From Basidiobolus meristosporus CBS 931.73 (taxonomy: Eukaryota > Basidiobolomycota > Basidiobolomycetes > Basidiobolales > Basidiobolaceae), in assembly GCA_002104905.1 (NCBI GenBank), contig MCFE01000354.1:1-64000 (forward strand): a stretch of 64,000 nt of DNA, read 5' to 3'. This document shows, one piece after another, positions 26,101 through 37,672 of this stretch; within the stretch, counting starts at the first letter, position 1, and each line of letters begins with the position of its first letter. The notes beneath the pieces were generated by a model that was not told where the DNA came from, searched no databases, and saw only the letters and a program-made list of their open reading frames with translations. The translations under genes and the position numbers were made by a program.

Positions 26101-27274
26101 CTCTCAATGGCACAATTCCCTCAGAACACCACCGCTTATCCGCACCAAATCCATCCCCATCAGGCGCAACCGTCGAACTTCAGACCAAACTTCAATCAGA
26201 TTATCCCCCAACACAACCCACCACAGGTTCAACCGGTTCAGAGTAGTCAGATGCAATATGCAAGGCAACAAGGGAGCCAAAGCACTCAGCCTCTTCCTGA
26301 CCAATTGCAGAACGCTTTGCTACAACAGATGCAGCAATACTATTCAAACCAAGCCCAACCACCATCTGCTGAGATGCAACAGAAGCAATTAAGACAGATT
26401 GGGTATCTAATGAATCAGGTGCAAAACAATCCATCTGGTCAGCATCACCAGGATCAGGTAAAGCAACTTTATCAAAATCTGCAGAGATACTTGCAACAGT
26501 ATCCTACCCAGCTGAACCAACACCAGCAAACCCAACTGCAGCAGCTTCAACAACAACTCATAAATCAGATGAGCCAGCTACCTCCGCAAATCCAATCTCC
26601 TCAACAACAACAGCTACTACAGCAGCAACAACAACAACAGCAACAGCTACTACAGCAACAGTTACTGCAACAACGATATCAGCAACAATTACTACAGCAG
26701 CAGCAACAACATATCAAACAGAAACAGCGACAGAAACAACTGTACTACCAACAACAGATGCTTCAACAAGCAAGGAATCCCATAAGCCAAGCACAGTCGG
26801 CTGCTGTTGTTGACTCACAGCCACCCCCGCCTGTGGTTGAAAATCAACCGATAGACCCGCCAGCCAGCTCACCTAGTATCTCAGACGCCTCACTGACCAA
26901 GAGTCCTCCGACTGCATCGACATCCGATTCCGAGGCAGACCAAATCAATTCCAAAATACTGGATACAAAGAAGGAGTTGCTCAAATCGCTGGCTAGGCTC
27001 AATGAATTACGGCGAGAACGTGAAAGCATCCTTGGGAATCAAGCCAAGAATACGAAATCACCATCCCCCGCCGATGGAACGGGCTCCCAAGAGACACCAG
27101 CCTCATCTACGCCATCGAAAACTGGTAAATAATCAGCAATAGCCTGTGTTCAAGTCGGATCCATGCTAATTTTTACGGCATTTAGATCAAGCTGTCAATC
27201 AGACTGATGCAGACGCTGACAAGGATGATGTAAATCAAAGTGGTCACATCACCAAGGAGACATCATCCACATAG
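20141..27274 (+). CDS. CHD3/Mit1-type ATP-dependent chromatin remodeler
   Basis: A nuclear SNF2-family helicase of the CHD3/Mi-2/Mit1 kind. Order: chromodomain (EFEVETILDSRENAEEKEYL, with WKDYPENQATWEN); a second chromo-like segment; acidic linker; PHD-like zinc region (CYQCGKKGEIPLRL ... CNRC ... HKEC ... CHDC); another chromodomain (LYLVKFKGVSYNHVEWVPS); SNF2 ATPase with LADEMGLGKT (split by an intron), VVDEGHKLKN (DEGH box) and LTGTPLQNN; helicase C with STRAGGVGLNLASADTVI and ISRAHRFGQK. The tail has 120-bp repeats (25200-25770) and a poly-Q stretch (about 26520-26760). A last small exon is predicted: donor GTAAAT at 27124, acceptor TTTAG near 27184, in phase, stop TAG at 27272-27274. One extra base near 25413 breaks the frame inside the repeats. 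Start ATG 20141 sets the chromodomain in frame. Such proteins slide nucleosomes in heterochromatin (SHREC in fission yeast). Confidence 0.9.
25200..25770 (+). repeat. 120-bp in-frame tandem repeat in the CHD tail (about 4.7 copies)
   Basis: Units start at 25200, 25320, 25441, 25561 and 25681. Each encodes 40 residues of the type PQQNQxxLPGSxVIxGxHRS followed by PQTQSGPLPGSAIPSSTYRS. Spacing is exactly 120 bp except between units 2 and 3 (121 bp), where an extra A at about 25413 shifts the frame. The last unit is partial and diverged. Confidence 0.93.
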
Positions 27275-28318
27275 AAATCACATCATCAGCCTCCTCGCAC
27301 TTGATCCTTACACCTGATTTTCCAATGTCTAAATAAGTTCACAATAGAATAAATCTTAATTGATGAATGAGGAGCATTCATCAATACCCGGACTAGTCGA
27401 TTCAGGAGATGTGAGTCCCGTGATCCTCCAGATGCCCTAGGAACACAGAGGACTAATCTCCGTAACACATTCACTTGCACATCTCACCATGCTGCAGATT
27501 CTGTTCCATGGTGACTAACCATTCAACCTATTTATGGCTAACCTGATGGCACCCACCTGATGGCACCTACCTACGTATGTAACCCTTTTCTGGTACATGC
27601 TGTTCTCTAGGAAGGTTTAGGCTGTGTTCACGTGTGTGATACCTGGCATTGCTTTGAACTGATTGTGCTCCTTCCTAGAGAACAGCACTGCACTCGGGTA
27701 ATGGCTTTACCAAGCCCACCATATATGGGCATGGGAGATAGTGAAGAGAAACATCTCCCGGTCCGGCCTGATTCTCCCACTCTACCATTCGGGTAAAGAG
27801 GAGCGAGGATGAGCTCACTCGGCTTCCAGATTTGAACTTATCGAATTAATAACCGCCTACTCCCATGGCGCAACCAGGATAAGCGGTCACCAAGCACCTT
27901 TGGCACAATGTGGTGGATCCAGGGAGAGCCCGACGAAACGAAACCTAAACCGAAGGGGTAGTGATCAATTGTGTCGGCAGCGCTGGCCAACCTGTTGAGC
28001 ATCTGTTTATTCCATGTGATAGCTGGCCACTCATCCCGGGACCGAGACATCCGAACATATGACAGCGGATGGAGAGAGCAACATGTGGGCGCTGAAGAGA
28101 TTTTATATGGCTCGTTTTCAATACTGTGATCAGTCAAAATGGACATTCTTTACATCATGGGCTTTCATGCCGTCTAATGGTACAAATAAAAAAAGGGCGA
28201 TTCTATTGAAAGAAAGGGGGTGGGGTGGGGTGGCTATCTAACATGCAATAAAGAGAAGCGAGAGTAAACGTTTTGAGGGGCTGAATCTACAGAGCGGGGT
28301 GGTGTTCATGGAAGCGGT
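27275..28318. other. Spacer between convergent CHD and cyclin genes
   Basis: About 1 kb without a recognisable gene. It holds the 18-bp inverted repeat at 27598-27687 and a short direct repeat around 27541-27570 (CCTGATGGCACC twice). The 3' end near 28200-28240 has a G-rich run (GGGGGTGGGGTGGGG). Confidence 0.6.
27598..27687. repeat. Perfect 18-bp inverted repeat with 54-bp loop
   Basis: TGCTGTTCTCTAGGAAGG at 27598-27615 is the exact reverse complement of CCTTCCTAGAGAACAGCA at 27670-27687. It could be a foldback (MITE-like) element or a strong RNA hairpin. I could not identify target-site duplications. Confidence 0.85.
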
Positions 28319-29239
28319 CTACATGTCTGGTACACTGGCGTCGTCAGACATGCACTCCTCACTTCCGTAGAAATGCTCAAGAACAGGTGACGGGCTCTCC
28401 TCGGGGACGGTCTGATTGATTTCCATATACATACTCCAGAAGTATTTGAAATCCTCATACGACACAAATAAGTCAAACTGTAGGAAACTCAGAAATTCCA
28501 ACTCCATACGGGTAAGCTCAGGGGTGGAGAAAATGGAACTCAGGCGCGCCCAGTGCTCATTGGGGGAAATCAGGGATGAGAGAGGAATTGCCGGTGATGA
28601 GCCGTCACATGAGCCTTGGGCGGATTTCGACAGGGAGCTGATGTGGGCTTGGATATACTTGGATGCGATCATGTATGAGACCAGGAAGAGTCGGAGGCCA
28701 CAGCCGGCCTCGCCCTTGGCCGATGGGTGCATCTTCTTGAGGCGATCCACGTAGATGAGAGACAGGACAAGCGCTACGCATGAGAACGACGGGAATTCGG
28801 TGGACAGAGCGGAGCTGACTACAGGCGCAAGAGATGTTCGTGTGAGGATAGTAGAGATGTATGAGGAAAGCTGGACGGTTCTGGCCGATTGTGGAGAGAC
28901 GCCGCTTTGCACACCCTCCCAATGGGCCTGGATCCGACTAGCAGTCTTGTTGATTACATGGGAGCTCAGTTGCAGTCCGCCGGGAATAGTGGATAGCTTC
29001 TTGAATAGGTCGTTTTGGCTGGATGTGGGGCTTGGAAGGTAGAGGGAAGCGTATGCCTCGGCCACCTGGTTGCGAGAGGAGACAGGTGCACGACGAGTGG
29101 CGAGGGGTTTTTTGTGCTGTTGTGGTTGAGTGGGTCTTGGAGCAAGGACGTTGCGATGATCTGCGGGAATACGGCCAGATAGTCTTTTCAGGTTCATACC
29201 TTGATGGGTATAGGGGCGGTTCTGCTTTGGGCAAACCAT
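28319..29239 (-). CDS. Pho80/PCL-type cyclin
   Basis: A single-exon gene of 306 residues. A basic, Ser/Pro-rich N-terminus of about 65 residues is followed by a cyclin box of the PHO80/PCL type. Family markers: FSCVALVLSLIYVDRLKKM; LRLFLVSYMIASKYIQ; NEHWARLSSIFSTPELTRME; and FLSFLQFDLFVSYEDF. Such cyclins activate Pho85-type CDKs in phosphate sensing, glycogen control or morphogenesis. The usual cyclin-box core is about 130 residues; here it is lengthened by a loop of some 25 residues (SLSKSAQGSCDGSSPAIPLS) between helices 3 and 4. The start at 29239 is the first ATG; a second in-frame Met follows 14 codons later. It lies tail to tail with the CHD gene. The exact CDK partner cannot be told from the sequence. 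Confidence 0.85.
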   Translation of the reverse strand: MVCPKQNRPYTHQGMNLKRLSGRIPADHRNVLAPRPTQPQQHKKPLATRRAPVSSRNQVAEAYASLYLPSPTSSQNDLFKKLSTIPGGLQLSSHVINKTASRIQAHWEGVQSGVSPQSARTVQLSSYISTILTRTSLAPVVSSALSTEFPSFSCVALVLSLIYVDRLKKMHPSAKGEAGCGLRLFLVSYMIASKYIQAHISSLSKSAQGSCDGSSPAIPLSSLISPNEHWARLSSIFSTPELTRMELEFLSFLQFDLFVSYEDFKYFWSMYMEINQTVPEESPSPVLEHFYGSEECMSDDASVPDM

Positions 29240-30012
29240 TCTATGATATTTGGCAAGGGAAGTTTTGGGTTCAGTTGAGAGGCGACGGGGGATATATAAG
29301 TAGCCAGGCAGTCAGAGCGGCGATGTGTGAGTTGATGGAAGAAGTAGGGAAATCAGCGATATGTGTGGGGAAGACTTGGAAAAAAGTTGCGAAAGGAGCG
29401 TGAATAGTCAAGCGTGAACTGTGCAGCGTACAGTTGATCTTTTTAAAATCCGGTCGATTGGATGTGCCAGGTGAGGACTAACCTTGCCTGCCTACGCTCT
29501 TATATACAATTTCCGAAATCGCTGTTTCACTGGATCTTAGCCACCAGTTTGATGTAGAGGGAGCAGTCCAGCCCGTATAAATAACGAATATCAGAAATTC
29601 ACCTGGGTTTAGCCGGTGATTCAATGCAACGTTGGGTGATTCGTCGAATCACCTTTGTAATCAGCCATAAGCGGCGATTAGGGTCACACTAATATTTCTG
29701 CTGATTCGCTCAATCGCTCAGCTTTAATCTCCATTCACTGCCTAAATCTCCATTCAATTCCTTCCTAATTTATCCTAATTGATCAAGCCGCATCGGACTA
29801 TTTGCTCCAAGGTGAAGCAACAACTAAACGTCACTGTGGAGGAGAGGCTGGTCAAGATCCTACTGTAAGCCACACATCCACTACGTGACATTCGGAAGGT
29901 TGCCCCTTTTTCATTCGATTTTTGCTGATCAATTTAACTTGGTCTACCTCATCACTCTCTCATAGCTCCCCTAATTGATGACCCATATCGGTCTGTCACG
30001 TGATGAGGATGT

Positions 30013-30100
30013 TGTGGATGTGGTGTGATATGGTGTGGACGTGGACGTGGATGTGGATATGGACGTGGACGCGAATGTGGTATGTGGTATGTGGCATGTG
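30013..30100. repeat. Degenerate GTGGAC/GTGGTAT repeat
   Basis: An imperfect tandem array of G-rich hexamers (GTGGAC, GTGGAT) grading into GTGGTAT/GTGGCAT heptamers. It is a simple-sequence tract with no coding sense. Confidence 0.8.
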
Positions 30101-30165
30101 GTATGGGCTGGGGTGGGGTGGTGTAATAGGTGTGGTGTTGTAGGTTTTCTGGGCAGAATCAATAC

Positions 30166-30468
30166 CTAGTCTTGACCACGAAAGTACGTTCCTGAAGACC
30201 CACCAGCCTCTGTTTGAGACATGGAACGTTCATAGAACGGTTGGGAAGGTTCTGGTTTGACACAACCAATCATCCCAAACCAGAAATCGTGGCTGAGTTC
30301 GATATTCTCAATCCCACGTTCGCGACGGATATTCCTGGCGGATATTCGTGGACCAAATAAGGGGATGTGAAGGTGATGTTGGTTGACGTTGAAGTGTGCG
30401 TATTCATCAGATTGGCGCCCATTGTCCATTGATGGGGTATCATCAGGCATTAGCATCAATGTTGACAT
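30166..30468 (-). CDS. Hypothetical open frame, function unknown
   Basis: A 100-codon open frame with mixed, protein-like composition (HLHIPLFGPRISARNIRRER; FWFGMIGCVKPEPSQPFYER). Just upstream on the minus strand an AATAG could act as a splice acceptor, so this may be the last exon of a small gene. I do not recognise it, and chance is a fair alternative. Confidence 0.25.
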   Translation of the reverse strand: MSTLMLMPDDTPSMDNGRQSDEYAHFNVNQHHLHIPLFGPRISARNIRRERGIENIELSHDFWFGMIGCVKPEPSQPFYERSMSQTEAGGSSGTYFRGQD

Positions 30469-31924
30469 CCCCCAGACTAGCTATTCGTTGATCAGTCCAT
30501 GCATCACTGCAAACACTGGGCAAGACTTTGTTGACATGGCATTGTGGACTAACCCAATCGTGAATTGAACCCTGTTCAGATCTCCTTTGCCAGGTCCTGA
30601 GTCACCAAACCTGGAGATTTGGTGCTGCCACGCTAATTAGTTCAATCCTTCCACTGCACTTGCCAAATCTGCCACTTTATTCAGGAACCGAAGGTGCCAG
30701 TCTATTGTTGATGTGTGCATGATAAACACACCCCAAACATGTTCCTATTTCAGCCTGCACACTGACCATTCCGGACAATGTGCGTTCCAAGGTTTCAGCA
30801 CCAAACCTGACAATATTTCATGATAGCGTGGCGAGACTGGTGTGAAGTGTATAGGTTGCTGATCTGGTGGTCTTTCTGTGATTGATCCATGCACGCCGGA
30901 TTTCTTACTGGCTGATTGCCGACATCAAATCATTGTCTAGGGGACAGCGGGAACTTGTCAGAATGATGCTGATGCCTGGTAATTCCTGTGAAGAACAGTG
31001 GAATTCCCTCTAGCGCTTCTATGCTGATCATCCGTGCAGGCAACTACGAATGGTTGATCGTTTTAGAATCTCGACCTGGACTTTTGAGTGGGAATCTCAT
31101 CAATGCGACACAATGTTGATCTTAATGATTAGTGATGGTGTAGGCAGGAATCTCCCCTATTTCTGATGGCCATTTATGTACGTTACCACAGTGATTGTGG
31201 TATTCGAGGCTTTCTTGTGGGTGTCCAAAGGTACGAGGGCCTAATCACGGTTACCTAAATGAATGCCTTCCCACCCCTATGCCAAAGAACGCAATCTATC
31301 CATTCCACCACGACCCAGACCCAGACCCAACCTTCCCTTCCCAACGCCAAGTACAGGTTTTGGAAGATGAACAATACCATATAGACATAACCATCGGTCA
31401 TTTGTATTCGGTTAAACCCAAACGTAGAAAAACCTACCCAATGCTCGTCCACCAGGTGCTTTGACACCGCCTTGAGACATTCCCGTAATTTCACACGGCG
31501 CTGTACCATTCTCTTCCGTGCTGATGGGGCTCATACATATCGTAATATACGCACCAATCGTAGAATTATTTAATGAACCATCTGAACCATCGCCTTCCCC
31601 AGGTTACCAAGTCCGAAACTTGGCCCCAGACGCCGAAAAATACTCTAACCTAGATGGACGTGGTCGATCCGGGTTGCTGCTGGCCGTCATCGATTATGTG
31701 ACATGCATTGATTGCTGGAGATTATCGCAGGTTGGGTTATCCACAATTTATATAGGATTGGAATAAAAACACATGAAAGGTTTTACAAGTGAACACATGG
31801 GAGCAAGAATGGCGAGAGTATTACGAAAAATGTAAACTGTGGGGATAAGGAAATGATGGTGAGATAGAATATGTATGTAATTAGTGATGATATGTGCTGG
31901 GATGAAGAGCGGGGTCTAGAGGGG

Positions 31925-34900
31925 TTAGAGTTGGCCTTGGAGGACCAATTCAATGGAATTATTGATGAAATCCCTACGAGGATTCATGTCTACACCAAAG
32001 ACTAACGCTAATTGTTCTCGAACTTGCTTCTTTGTTACAGTCATCAAGTCCGCGGTGGATAGTATGTGTCGGATCTCGCTGAGGATCTCTTGGTCGGTAG
32101 GATAGTAGCCGGCATCGCTGCTAGGTTGGGGTGATGGCATGGCCATGGGCATCTGCTGGCCAGGGTAATCGTAATGCGATTGAAGGGCAGCCGAGTGTCT
32201 GTCAGGTGACATATCATGTCCGTATTGAGAATAGGCTAATGAGCTGCGAGAATCGACGTTTGGTCCATAGCTACTGCGTGTGGACCCATTGAAACCTGGG
32301 CTGAGCATGGCCGCAGGGGAGAGATGCGATGCTGGACGTTGCTCAGGATATCCTTGGCTTTGGTAGTAGCTCGACTGTTTGTCATAATAGTTTCCTGCGC
32401 CCATTTGAGATCCACCATACTGAGACCCGGTAAAAGGTGAAGGTGAACGATATGGGGACCCTTCGTACTGTGAGCCTTCAAATCTACTTCTGGATCTGGA
32501 TCTGGAGGTATGGTCCCTAGAAGCGCTAGAGCCGGCTTCCCAGGCTTCCTGCTCAAATTGGCTCCACTTCTTCATTGGAATGGCCTTGGGATTGAATGGC
32601 TCCTCATTGGAAACCATCTTCTTCTCTCCCTTGTCTCCGACAATCACACGAGTATTACCCCACGAGAAATCGTCGAAATGCCAGAACGCATAAATAGGAA
32701 TGGCAAATGAGAAGAGAGGCATTGCGAGCAGATAAATGATCATCCAACCAACATGTTGCCATTGGCGCTTGAGGATGAAAATAATGGCTTGAAGACCGTA
32801 TACCACACCAAACATAATCAAGGCGACAGTACTCAAACTGCTAGGATCAATAATTGCGGAAACAATCAGGTAGATGAGGTAGACCACGGTGGCTGGCATA
32901 GTGATGGTTCCGAAAAGATCCAGGAATACCACGAAGCGCATGGAGAAACAGCAGAATCCGCAAAGGTCAGAAAGGAAAAACAACTCAAACAAGTTATGCA
33001 CAGTGGAATTGATCCAGCGACGACGTTGGGAGAGCAGAACCGACCATTTCTCTGGTGCCACGGTATAACACAGAGCATCAGGGGTGAACTTCATCTTGTA
33101 TTGTGGGAAATGCTTCAGCATCAGCGTGGTCAGATAACGATCCTCACCAAGCGAGAGCAAGTTCTTCTTGTGCAGTGTATCCACGTTGTTCTCCGAGTAG
33201 TCGTTGATGACCTCGTTGTTGATGATCAGCGGCGATCCCTTGATCGTTCGGATACGGTACATACAGAAACATCCGGGTAAGCAGGTCACACTGCCGAACA
33301 GACTCTCGAATGCCTTGGCAAGGTGATGGGAGATGTAGTACTCGTACACCTGGATCATCGTCGCCCACGAGAACTCCTCGTTGGCAAGTTGCGTTTCTCC
33401 ACACAGTCCAATGATCCTTGCGTCGTGCGTCATGCAGGCAATCAGCCGAGTGAGCGAGTCCGCCTTTACCTCAGTATCCGCATCCACCATCAGAATGTAC
33501 TCGTAGAAGGCCGGGTTGACTCCGATCACATTCTTGATCTGGTGGTAGATCTCCAGGTCCAGAGGGGACATCTCGCTGTCGAAGTGCACCCGGTTCAGGA
33601 AGTTCATCAGAATGATCTGCGAGTCACGCTTGCCTCGATTGCCTGGACGTGAGCGCTCGCTTGGCTTGCCGACCTTGGCCACAACAATGTATGGAACCAC
33701 ATGGCCCTCGAACTCGTACAATCCGGAATACACCTTGGCCATGTTGTGCTGCTGGTTACCTTCGCCTATACTCTGGAAACTGAAAGGCTCAGGGTCGTAA
33801 TCGGGATCCACACCCAAGATATCGCATACGATTCTAGGAGTAGGGCGGTCATTTCCACTACCAATGATCATGCCATCAGCAATGAGGAAGATAAGCTTTC
33901 TCTTGTCATCATACTGCAGTCCGGCCAAAGAGTCAATTGTCTTGCGCAACGAATCCTCACCTTCAGTGTAACAGGGAACTTGACAGATAACGAACTTGTC
34001 CAGATCCTCGGGTCTACGCTTCGAGGTTAGCTGAAGAGCAGCCAGGAATTTGATCACAATGACAGCACATAGCAAGATAGCGAACGCAACCGGAATCCAA
34101 TAGGCAAATTGGCATTTGACACCTTTTCGGGTATCAACCAAACCAGCATAGAACTGATTGTTTAGACAATTCATAGTCTGGGCATAATCCGCCCTATTCG
34201 CCCAGTACTTATTCCATGTTTCGGTGATATCGACCGGTCTGTCAACTGCTGAGAAGATTGCTTTGACGCTTTTATCCATGAATTCGTACTGCGCGTTTTG
34301 GCCAATTGCTGCGATATAGGTATCCAGGTTGTAGACACGTCCGTTGATGACCTTCCATCCCCTGCCAGAATTCTGGGTAATAGTCGATATGTTGTACGCT
34401 ACATCCCCTTTTTGAAGCCGCTTAATGGTGGGCAAAGCAGTGTTGTAAAACCAATATGGATCTATCAAGTCGCCGGGGGATAGATTTTTCTTCCCAATTA
34501 TGTGTTCTGCGGTATATTGATATGAGGGGTACTCGGAGTAGTTATATTTCAATGCGAATCCTGAAGCAAAAGTAAACCCTGCGCACGAAACCTCTATCGG
34601 AATTTGAAAGGAGCTATCGACATTGTTCCCGTTGTCTGCATTAAAATATATTTCCTCGAGGGCGGCTTGGCTGCGACCCTGCGGATTACTATTACTCACG
34701 GCGTGATTGGTTATAAAGTTCGAGACGTCATACACCTTTCCTTTCAGAGTCACAAATATATCGCCAGCACCGGTATGATAACCTACATCATGTGGAGTGT
34801 AGTAGTAGACCCGTGGACAAAGGATAAGCCCCAGGCCAATAATGAAGAACATCAACACCCCCCACATCAGGACGATAAGTATGCACAAAGCCAACTTCTC

Positions 34901-37672
34901 TCTCCAGGCGATTTGAACATCCGGGCGCTTCATACCACACATGGATATCATGAATGTAGGAATCCACCATGTTAGACCCCATGTCATACACATCCAGACA
35001 CGTCTACCTCGAGTTACTGGTCTGTCTTCCTCAACGGGGGCGGGTACTGATTGCATCTCCTGGGCTTTTTGAAGCTCAATATCACCAGCGAATTGGCTTG
35101 CGACCTCCATCTTCGTGCCACGTTCACTGCCATAATTACTGGCCTCGTCTTCGCCATAATGACCATACCCTCCACGGGTTTGATCTGCCTTATGTCTTGA
35201 GTAATCTTCCTCGCTATAGCAACTAACATCATCTTCGAAATAGCCTGATGCAGGATCGGATCCATATTTGGGTGGATTGAGGTAGGGGGCAGAACGTAGA
35301 TTGACCCCGCGACTGTCTTGCTGGTTGAACCAGAAGCCAACGATTCGTCATCCCGAATGCCTCCCTCGGCATTTCGGAATTTCTGAGCCGCTCTGTCCTC
35401 TTTCTCCATCGATCTGAGGCTATCCTCAAGCTCCTTCCATACATGCTCGCTCAGGAAGACTCGGCCTACACTTCCGATGGTCAGGTCATAGTCTTTCCAG
35501 CCGCTGATCATTTTCACTGCTTCAATCTTCTCTCTTGTACCGCGAGTGTTGTCCAAATCGAGCTGCTCGAAGATCACATTGTATCTTTCAAGGAATTCCT
35601 CATAGAGGAAACTGGCAGTGAAATCGGTGCCCAATCGAGTTGCAATGGAGTCTACAAGATAGGTACGCAATTGACCGGAAACTGCTTTAGGATCGAAACG
35701 TCCATTGGCTTGCTGTTCATTTGACTTGAGTAGAATCATGAACCAAGTATGCGTCTCATCGATGGTATCAAAAATATCAGTGAGTGTTGCATTGAGCTGC
35801 TTGAGAACAGAGGAGGTCTTGTGGCTTTTAGCTTCCTTGCTGTCTGGGCTTGGTCGTTTCTTATAGCGTCTACTAGGCTGTCTCATCGGCTTGGTTGGCT
35901 GCTGAGCTGAAACGATAGTTTGCTTGCTGCGGGGATGACTCTCAGTAGATATAGCTGCACTACTAAACAGCTCAGTCACAAAGGCGTTAGTGCTTGGTTG
36001 GCTGCCACGGAAAAGAGCGACAAAATCGGCATCTAAGATATCCCGATTCTTCTCGGTGAATTGGTCAAGACTGTATTGAACAGTCCCAGCGAAATGATTG
36101 ATGCCAAATTCAGGGCCGCTTTGCGAGGTGCGATATGATGAATGACGATTGAATGAGTCGTTGATCTTCAGTACCAACTTCGACGAGTCTTCATCTGTGT
36201 CCTCACTGCATACTTCATCCAAATAGTCTATCATGCCGGGGCGGTCTTTTCCACATAGTAGCTCCATACAACCAGAGTTGTCCATGTACGCTAACTCGGG
36301 AAGAGCAACTCTTTCTTCCCTGAGCTCGGCATTAATGCCAACACCATAATCAAAAATCCGATGGAGCATCATACTATGGACCTTTTCATTGGCGAAATTG
36401 ATGCAGAATTGCTCGAATCCGTTTTCAGCTGCGGTTTGGAAGCCGAATTGGTCCAAAACTCCAATGAAATTGGATGGCTCGTCATGACAAATACGGGTGT
36501 TGATAGCCTCTACTACCCAGGTGAACAGAAGAGAGTAGAGCGCGCGGGCGAGGGAATCTCTCTGCTCTGATGCTGCATTGGCGTTGAGGAACACTGTGCA
36601 GACGTCCTTGCCGATATACTTGGATTTATATATAAGAGCATCCGAAAGAGTGGAAGGAGAGACGCCTAAACCTTCGGCCACCTGCTCGAGAACATCCTCA
36701 TTCTTAACGTAGCAGGTATCCTCCTTGCCGAAATCATCAGCAAACTGAAGGGTTCCGATTTGAAGGATTGTGGCCAAGAGACGGAAGATCTGGACTTGGA
36801 TCTTTGTTTTCAGTCCTAATGCCTTCATGGCACTGCGCAACTCTTGGAATTTAGCCGCGTCACCTGGGGTGGCGCTAATATCGTAAGCAGTATGAGCAAG
36901 ATAGGGGTACTGAACGAGGTCGTGGATCCCGAGGGCGCTTCTCTCATCAGCCGAAGCACCAGCCAAGAGATAATAAAAAGCGTTAAAATTTCTCTCTTGA
37001 GCAGGCGCATTAGTGACTCTGGATTTCTCTAGCAGGTAGCTTAGAGTTTTCGCACCAATCAGCTTGCCGCGAGCATTATACTGCACCTCTTGGAACATGC
37101 CATAACGAGATGCGTTGTTGTTAAGAAGGGTTTTGGCGTTACCGAAAGCCTCTAATATAGTGTGTGCCTGCTGGATTTGGTTGTGTACTTTAACCTCCTT
37201 TCCATGAGAGGCCAGGTGGCATAGCTGACGAATGATACTTCTGTATGCCTCGGTTTTACCGCTCCCGCTCAAACCGCTATAAATCATCGTTGTATTAGAA
37301 CAGAGCAAGTGTGAACCAGCTTGGACTATTGCAGCCTTTAGTTTACCTTAGGATGATGGCTTGGTCAATGCCGCTTCTACGGAGATGCAAATATGCTTGG
37401 GAGGCAAGCTCAAAAGTGTGTGGTGGGAGTGAAGGAGGATTTCCACTGGTGTCTCTATAGCAAGTTTCGGCGTATTGGTGGACCAATGCTTCATTATTTA
37501 CATCTGACTGTCCGAATGGATTGACAAAGACTAGAGCGGAGCTGTTGATTTTTGTATAGTATTCTTGGTATTCGAAACGTTGCTGCAAGACACGTAAAAC
37601 GGTATCATCGGTAATGTTTGTTAGTTGGCTTAGGTCATCACAACCTGCACCGCCCATGTTGCCGGAAGACAT
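31925..37672 (-). CDS. Chitin synthase B, class V type with myosin-like motor domain
   Basis: Paralogue of the + strand chitin synthase at 13955. Exon 1 (37672-37347) encodes the motor N-terminus (YYTKINSSALVFVNPFG). An intron ends just before P-loop GLSGSGKTEAY, exactly as in copy A. The motor is otherwise open, with no break at the two places where copy A is broken. After the motor, an apparent one-base deletion (35300-35340, near a CCCC run at 35304) shifts the frame between ESLASGSTSKT and the Tyr-rich linker. From 35110 the frame is open: transmembrane pair, cytochrome b5-like region (LKGKVYDVSNF), GT2 catalytic domain with DADTEV, GEDRYLTTLMLK and QRRRWINS, Ser-rich tail and DEK_C domain to the stop at 31925. 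Roles are as for copy A: chitin made at growing tips and septa. Confidence 0.9.
33087..33751 (-). repeat. 665-bp tract shared with chitin synthase A (copy B)
   Basis: The reverse complement matches 17783-18447 with about three substitutions visible by eye and no indel (both are 665 bp). Flanking catalytic-domain sequence is similar in protein but clearly diverged in DNA, for example just after the MKF codons. Confidence 0.85.

Larger units (their letters stand above)
29240..31924. other. Gene-poor 2.7-kb region
   Basis: It lies between the cyclin promoter side and the 3' end of chitin synthase B. It holds a degenerate hexanucleotide repeat (about 30013-30100) and a few open frames of 80-100 codons on both strands (30166-30468 -, 31195-31464 +), none with a domain I recognise. 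No tRNA was seen. Confidence 0.55.

Noticed and set aside
27700-27860. Possible tRNA on the minus strand (GTTCAAATC-like sequence near 27830)
   Set aside because: The T-stem does not pair and no other tRNA arms are found.
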